A stretch of DNA of 7,685 nucleotides from the NCBI GenBank assembly GCA_020631675.1, contig JAHDGT010000110.1:3319-11003 (forward strand), read 5' to 3'. This document shows, piece after piece, positions 5,808 through 7,685 of this stretch. The position numbers were made by a program, and so were the translations under genes. Position 1 is the first letter of the stretch. Each line of letters opens with the position of its first letter. A model generated the notes under the pieces. The model made no database searches. It was not told the DNA's origin and worked only from the letters and a program-made list of their open reading frames with translations. Source of the stretch: Bacteroidota bacterium. Lineage in GTDB: Bacteria; Bacteroidota; Bacteroidia; Chitinophagales; UBA2359.

Positions 5808-5999
5808 TTACAATTCCTCAGCCGGAATGATCAATTTACCTTTGTAGTACATATCACCTTCATCTGTCACATATGCGTGATGGAATAAGTGAGGTGTATT
5901 TGTCTTCTTACAAACCACTACATTCGGAGCAGTTGCCTTGTAGTGCGTACGACGCTTATCACGACGCGTTTTGGATATTTTACGTTTAGGATGTGCCAT
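5808..5999 (-). CDS. rpmF: Large-subunit ribosomal protein bL32
   Basis: bL32 is a small, basic protein of the 50S subunit. The 63 residues begin MAHPKRKISKTRRDKRRTHYK, the usual Arg/Lys-rich N-terminus (mature start Ala-His-Pro), and the C-terminal part reads DMYYKGKLIIPAEEL. The zinc ribbon of classical L32 is mostly lost: aligning around Pro-His37, only Cys30 remains of the first CxxC pair, His40 occupies the third Cys position and Tyr43 the fourth. This makes it a C-minus-type L32. It lies 51 nt downstream of yceD, the classic yceD-rpmF pairing, with no promoter between them, and is followed by a strong terminator. Confidence 0.96.
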   Translation of the reverse strand: MAHPKRKISKTRRDKRRTHYKATAPNVVVCKKTNTPHLFHHAYVTDEGDMYYKGKLIIPAEEL

Positions 6000-6035
6000 G
6001 ACAGGACTATTTGAATTATGAATTTGCGATTAGTC

Positions 6036-6058
6036 AGAAGTAGTTTTCAACTACTTCT
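6036..6058 (-). promoter_or_regulatory. Perfect 10-bp hairpin spanning the yceD stop codon
   Basis: AGAAGTAGTT (6036-6045) and AACTACTTCT (6049-6058) pair perfectly around a 3-nt loop. The stem includes the yceD TAG stop (6053-6051). No T tract follows, so it is not a standard terminator. It may be an RNase processing site, partial attenuator or binding site setting rpmF against yceD expression. Confidence 0.5.
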
Positions 6059-6656
6059 CTATATCTGAATCACCTTTCGGTAAATCTTTCTTTAAATCGA
6101 GTAGAGCCGACCATCTTGGATCAACAACACCAGTTTCTGTTTCCGACCCTTTTTCCTCCTCTTCTATCTCCGTACCTCCAGCGTCCAGAATATCCAGTAC
6201 TTTATGATCACAGTCTACTGTACCTTCTTCACATTCTTCTTTAATGAAGCGAATGGGAACCCCCATTAGAATCGTCTCGTACACCAATTCCGCCACATTT
6301 AAAATGGTTTCTTCAGGCGACAAGAACAAAACATCCGGGTCTTCGTCTTTCTGGGGAAGTGCTGTGGTCAGCTTAACGAAAAAGTGATGCGATACCTCAA
6401 TACCAAAAGTGGTATTTGCCAGACAGCGATCACAATCGGCACGATATGTACCTTTTAAATCGAAACTCAGTTCTAACAAACGTGGTTTCTTTTCCAACTT
6501 CAACAACACCTCAATGTCACTCTCTTTCAAAGGGGCTTTGTCAAAAACAAGCCAAAATTCACGGTCAACCTTAAATTGGTATTCATGAAATCCTGGTGAA
6601 AGACTCGCAAAAGGAATGCTGAAATTCGAGAGTTGATGTAGTTCGTAGCTCTCCAC
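6051..6656 (-). CDS. yceD: YceD/DUF177 family protein, 23S rRNA-associated
   Basis: DUF177 proteins are encoded next to rpmF across bacteria; bacterial and plant members have been linked to 23S rRNA accumulation and processing, but the biochemical activity is unsettled. The 201 residues show the family marks: an N-terminal beta region (FSIPFASLSPGFHEYQF), the DCDRCL motif with Cys75 and Cys78, and the C-terminal DPRWSALLDL at 179-188. Cys142 and Cys149 could complete a four-Cys metal site, as inference. An acidic, low-complexity stretch (about 163-175) precedes the last motif. Translation starts at GTG (6656): an in-frame TGA lies two codons upstream and no in-frame ATG follows before residue 131, past the CxxC motif. 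A promoter box with about a 30-nt leader fits this start. It heads the yceD-rpmF unit. Confidence 0.93.
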   Translation of the reverse strand: MESYELHQLSNFSIPFASLSPGFHEYQFKVDREFWLVFDKAPLKESDIEVLLKLEKKPRLLELSFDLKGTYRADCDRCLANTTFGIEVSHHFFVKLTTALPQKDEDPDVLFLSPEETILNVAELVYETILMGVPIRFIKEECEEGTVDCDHKVLDILDAGGTEIEEEEKGSETETGVVDPRWSALLDLKKDLPKGDSDIEK

Positions 6657-6693
6657 AGTGCTTCAAAGAACGAAGATTTTAGTAATCGGTCTG

Positions 6694-6726
6694 CAAAGAT
6701 ACAACATTTTAGAAAAGTAGTTCCAA
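6694..6726 (-). promoter_or_regulatory. Promoter for yceD-rpmF: TTG, 22-nt spacer, TATCTTTG
   Basis: The minus strand has TTG (6726-6724), a 22-nt spacer and TATCTTTG (6701-6694). Both elements fit the Bacteroidota -33/-7 pattern (spacer about 17-23). This is the only box in the window with a fitting -33 element. Predicted transcription starts roughly 30 nt before the GTG start. Confidence 0.7.
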
Positions 6727-6852
6727 GTAATCAAATAGTTTAAGTTATTTCCTTGATACGGAGTACTTGGGGCATCGTCAAGATGAAAAACTTTTAAGCC
6801 TGCTACTCCCAGTCCCATTGAACAAACGTTTAGTCAAGAGCCCTAACAAAAC

Positions 6853-6870
6853 ACTATATTGTGATATAGT
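6853..6870. promoter_or_regulatory. 18-bp operator-like inverted repeat upstream of hlyIII
   Basis: ACTATAT (6853-6859), TGTG, ATATAGT (6864-6870): perfect 7-bp arms with a 4-bp spacer. It lies about 45 bp upstream of the hlyIII -7 box in the divergent region between yceD and hlyIII. The layout suggests a dimeric regulator site; the regulator is unknown. The rest of 6657-6942 shows only weak distant inverted repeats (GGAGTA 6760-6765 with TACTCC 6804-6809) and no gene. Confidence 0.4.
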
Positions 6871-6913
6871 CGGCAAGCTTATTGAGGTAAAATCGTTTAA
6901 GTGACTGGCTCTC

Positions 6914-6921
6914 TACTTTTG
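6914..6921 (+). promoter_or_regulatory. Bacteroidota -7 promoter box (TACTTTTG) for hlyIII
   Basis: TACTTTTG matches TAnnTTTG exactly. Transcription would start near 6925-6928, giving a leader of about 15-18 nt before the ATG at 6943. This argues against the upstream in-frame GTG at 6901, which would lie ahead of the transcript start. No well-placed -33 TTG is seen; the nearest, at 6882, leaves a 29-nt spacer. Confidence 0.55.
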
Positions 6922-6942
6922 TTGGCACATAAAATTCATAGC

Positions 6943-7617
6943 ATGTCTAATACTACCAATACTGAATTTTACTATTCCCAATCAGAAGAACGTTTCAATT
7001 ATTGGTCGCATGGCATTGCCGCAGCAGTAAGCGTTGTCGGATTGATTTTCTTGATATTCAGGGGAATTGAAGTAAAAGATGGTTGGTTATTCGCAGGCTT
7101 CATCATATTCGGCTTATCACTGATCGGGGTATTCACTGCTTCTACCTTATACCATATCGCAGGTACTGCCCTCTGGAAAAGACGGTTCCGTTTATTGGAT
7201 CACGCTATGATCTATGTGACTATAGCTGGCTCCTATACTCCGTTCCTTTTAGGCACTTTCAGGGAACATGCCTGGGCAGTGCCCGTATTCATTCTCATGT
7301 GGAGTTTATGTATAGGCGGAATAGTATTTAAGCTGATCGTTCGGAACAGGCTGAGGAACATTGCCCTTATTGACCTATTCATGTACATTATGATGGCTTG
7401 TGTGGCTGTCTTCTTTATCAAACCCATTTTCGCATTATTACCTACTTGGGGAGTTGTTTTTCTATTAGGTGGCGGTGTCTCTTATCTCGCAGGTACATTT
7501 TTCTACGCTAACCATCGCATTCCATTCAATCACGCCATTTGGCATGTCTTTGTGATCGGTGGTGCGTTTTTCCACTATGTTTCCATTTACTTTTTTGTTT
7601 TACCTCCAGTGGCATGA
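6943..7617 (+). CDS. Hemolysin III / PAQR-family seven-helix membrane protein
   Basis: From the ATG at 6943 the protein has 224 residues, close to E. coli YqfA (219). About seven membrane segments are visible (roughly 24-40, 48-65, 88-105, 111-130, 142-160, 169-188, 201-220), with no signal peptide. Family motifs are intact: E15/N19/H23 in ERFNYWSHG, Ser67 and His71 in ASTLYHI, Asp86-His87 in LLDHAMIY, and His197/His201 in FNHAIWH, plus His211. In this family the Ser, Asp and His residues form a zinc site within the membrane, related to ceramidase-like (CREST) hydrolases. The hemolysin name comes from one Bacillus protein and is not evidence of toxicity; the bacterial substrate is unknown and a membrane-lipid role is inference. 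It is transcribed away from yceD, from its own promoter, and ends in a palindromic terminator. An in-frame GTG at 6901 is a less likely start. Confidence 0.93.
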   Translation: MSNTTNTEFYYSQSEERFNYWSHGIAAAVSVVGLIFLIFRGIEVKDGWLFAGFIIFGLSLIGVFTASTLYHIAGTALWKRRFRLLDHAMIYVTIAGSYTPFLLGTFREHAWAVPVFILMWSLCIGGIVFKLIVRNRLRNIALIDLFMYIMMACVAVFFIKPIFALLPTWGVVFLLGGGVSYLAGTFFYANHRIPFNHAIWHVFVIGGAFFHYVSIYFFVLPPVA

Positions 7618-7633
7618 CTCTCAAAGTCTTGAT

Positions 7634-7685
7634 TCAAAAGCAAAAGGCGCGGTATCTTATAAGATACCGCGCCTTTTGCTTTTGA
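7634..7685. terminator. Perfect 52-bp palindrome after hlyIII, probable bidirectional terminator
   Basis: Bases 7634-7659 are the exact reverse complement of 7660-7685: 26-bp arms with no spacer, centred on TTATAA, with a GC-rich core GGCGCGGTATC and T-rich outer arms (CCTTTTGCTTTTGA). It begins 17 nt after the hlyIII stop. T-rich outer arms in both directions suggest it ends hlyIII and possibly a convergent gene beyond the window. The palindrome reaches the last base and may be longer. Confidence 0.85.

Noticed and set aside
6901..6942. GTG start extending the hemolysin III protein by 14 residues
   Set aside because: It lies upstream of the TACTTTTG promoter box, so it would not be on the transcript, and the family N-terminal motif fits the ATG at 6943.
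1..7685. Search for tRNA, rRNA, CRISPR arrays, transposases, phage genes or defence systems
   Set aside because: No cloverleaf, spaced direct repeats, transposase motifs or nuclease/toxin domains were seen; the coding content is conventional housekeeping plus one surface protein and one membrane protein.

Overview
The window looks like a chromosomal segment of a Bacteroidota bacterium, most plausibly from the Saprospiria side of the phylum; that narrower placement is inference. Three things point this way. The first gene encodes a secreted protein with a type IX secretion (T9SS, type B) C-terminal sorting domain, a system confined to Bacteroidota. Several genes are preceded by a box matching the Bacteroidota housekeeping promoter element TAnnTTTG, mostly without strong Shine-Dalgarno sequences. 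The gene order yceD-rpmF-fabH-efp-accB-accC is of the type seen in this phylum.

Layout. Positions 1-1320 (minus) hold a nearly complete cell-surface or secreted protein: signal peptide, a beta-sandwich-like N-terminal region, two Ig-like repeats and a T9SS sorting domain that runs off the left edge. Positions 1321-1670 contain no gene but are rich in structure: a candidate structured RNA bounded by GGGATAG and GGATAGCCC, a terminator-like hairpin, a 21-bp imperfect inverted repeat with a 73-nt centre, and a degenerate GAGAC heptamer repeat. Positions 1671-6656 carry six conserved housekeeping genes on the minus strand; transcription order is yceD, rpmF, fabH, efp, accB, accC. Positions 6657-6942 are the divergent control region. 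Positions 6943-7617 (plus) encode a seven-helix hemolysin III/PAQR-type membrane protein, followed by a perfect 52-bp palindrome at the right edge that is a probable bidirectional terminator.

How the genes work together. AccB (biotin carrier) and AccC (biotin carboxylase) form half of acetyl-CoA carboxylase and supply malonyl-CoA. FabH condenses acetyl-CoA with malonyl-ACP to start fatty-acid synthesis. EF-P (relief of polyproline stalling), ribosomal protein L32 and YceD (DUF177, linked to 23S rRNA/large-subunit production) are translation functions. The block therefore combines lipid initiation with ribosome biogenesis. It is not obviously one transcript: hairpin terminators lie after rpmF and after efp, and promoter-like boxes precede yceD, fabH, efp and (weakly) accB.

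No new protein system is visible; the coding content is conventional. The least explained part is the non-coding stretch 1391-1650, followed by several hairpins at transcription-unit boundaries. Several start sites are revised here: accB at 3628, efp at 4419 and hlyIII at 6943. yceD keeps a GTG start at 6656.
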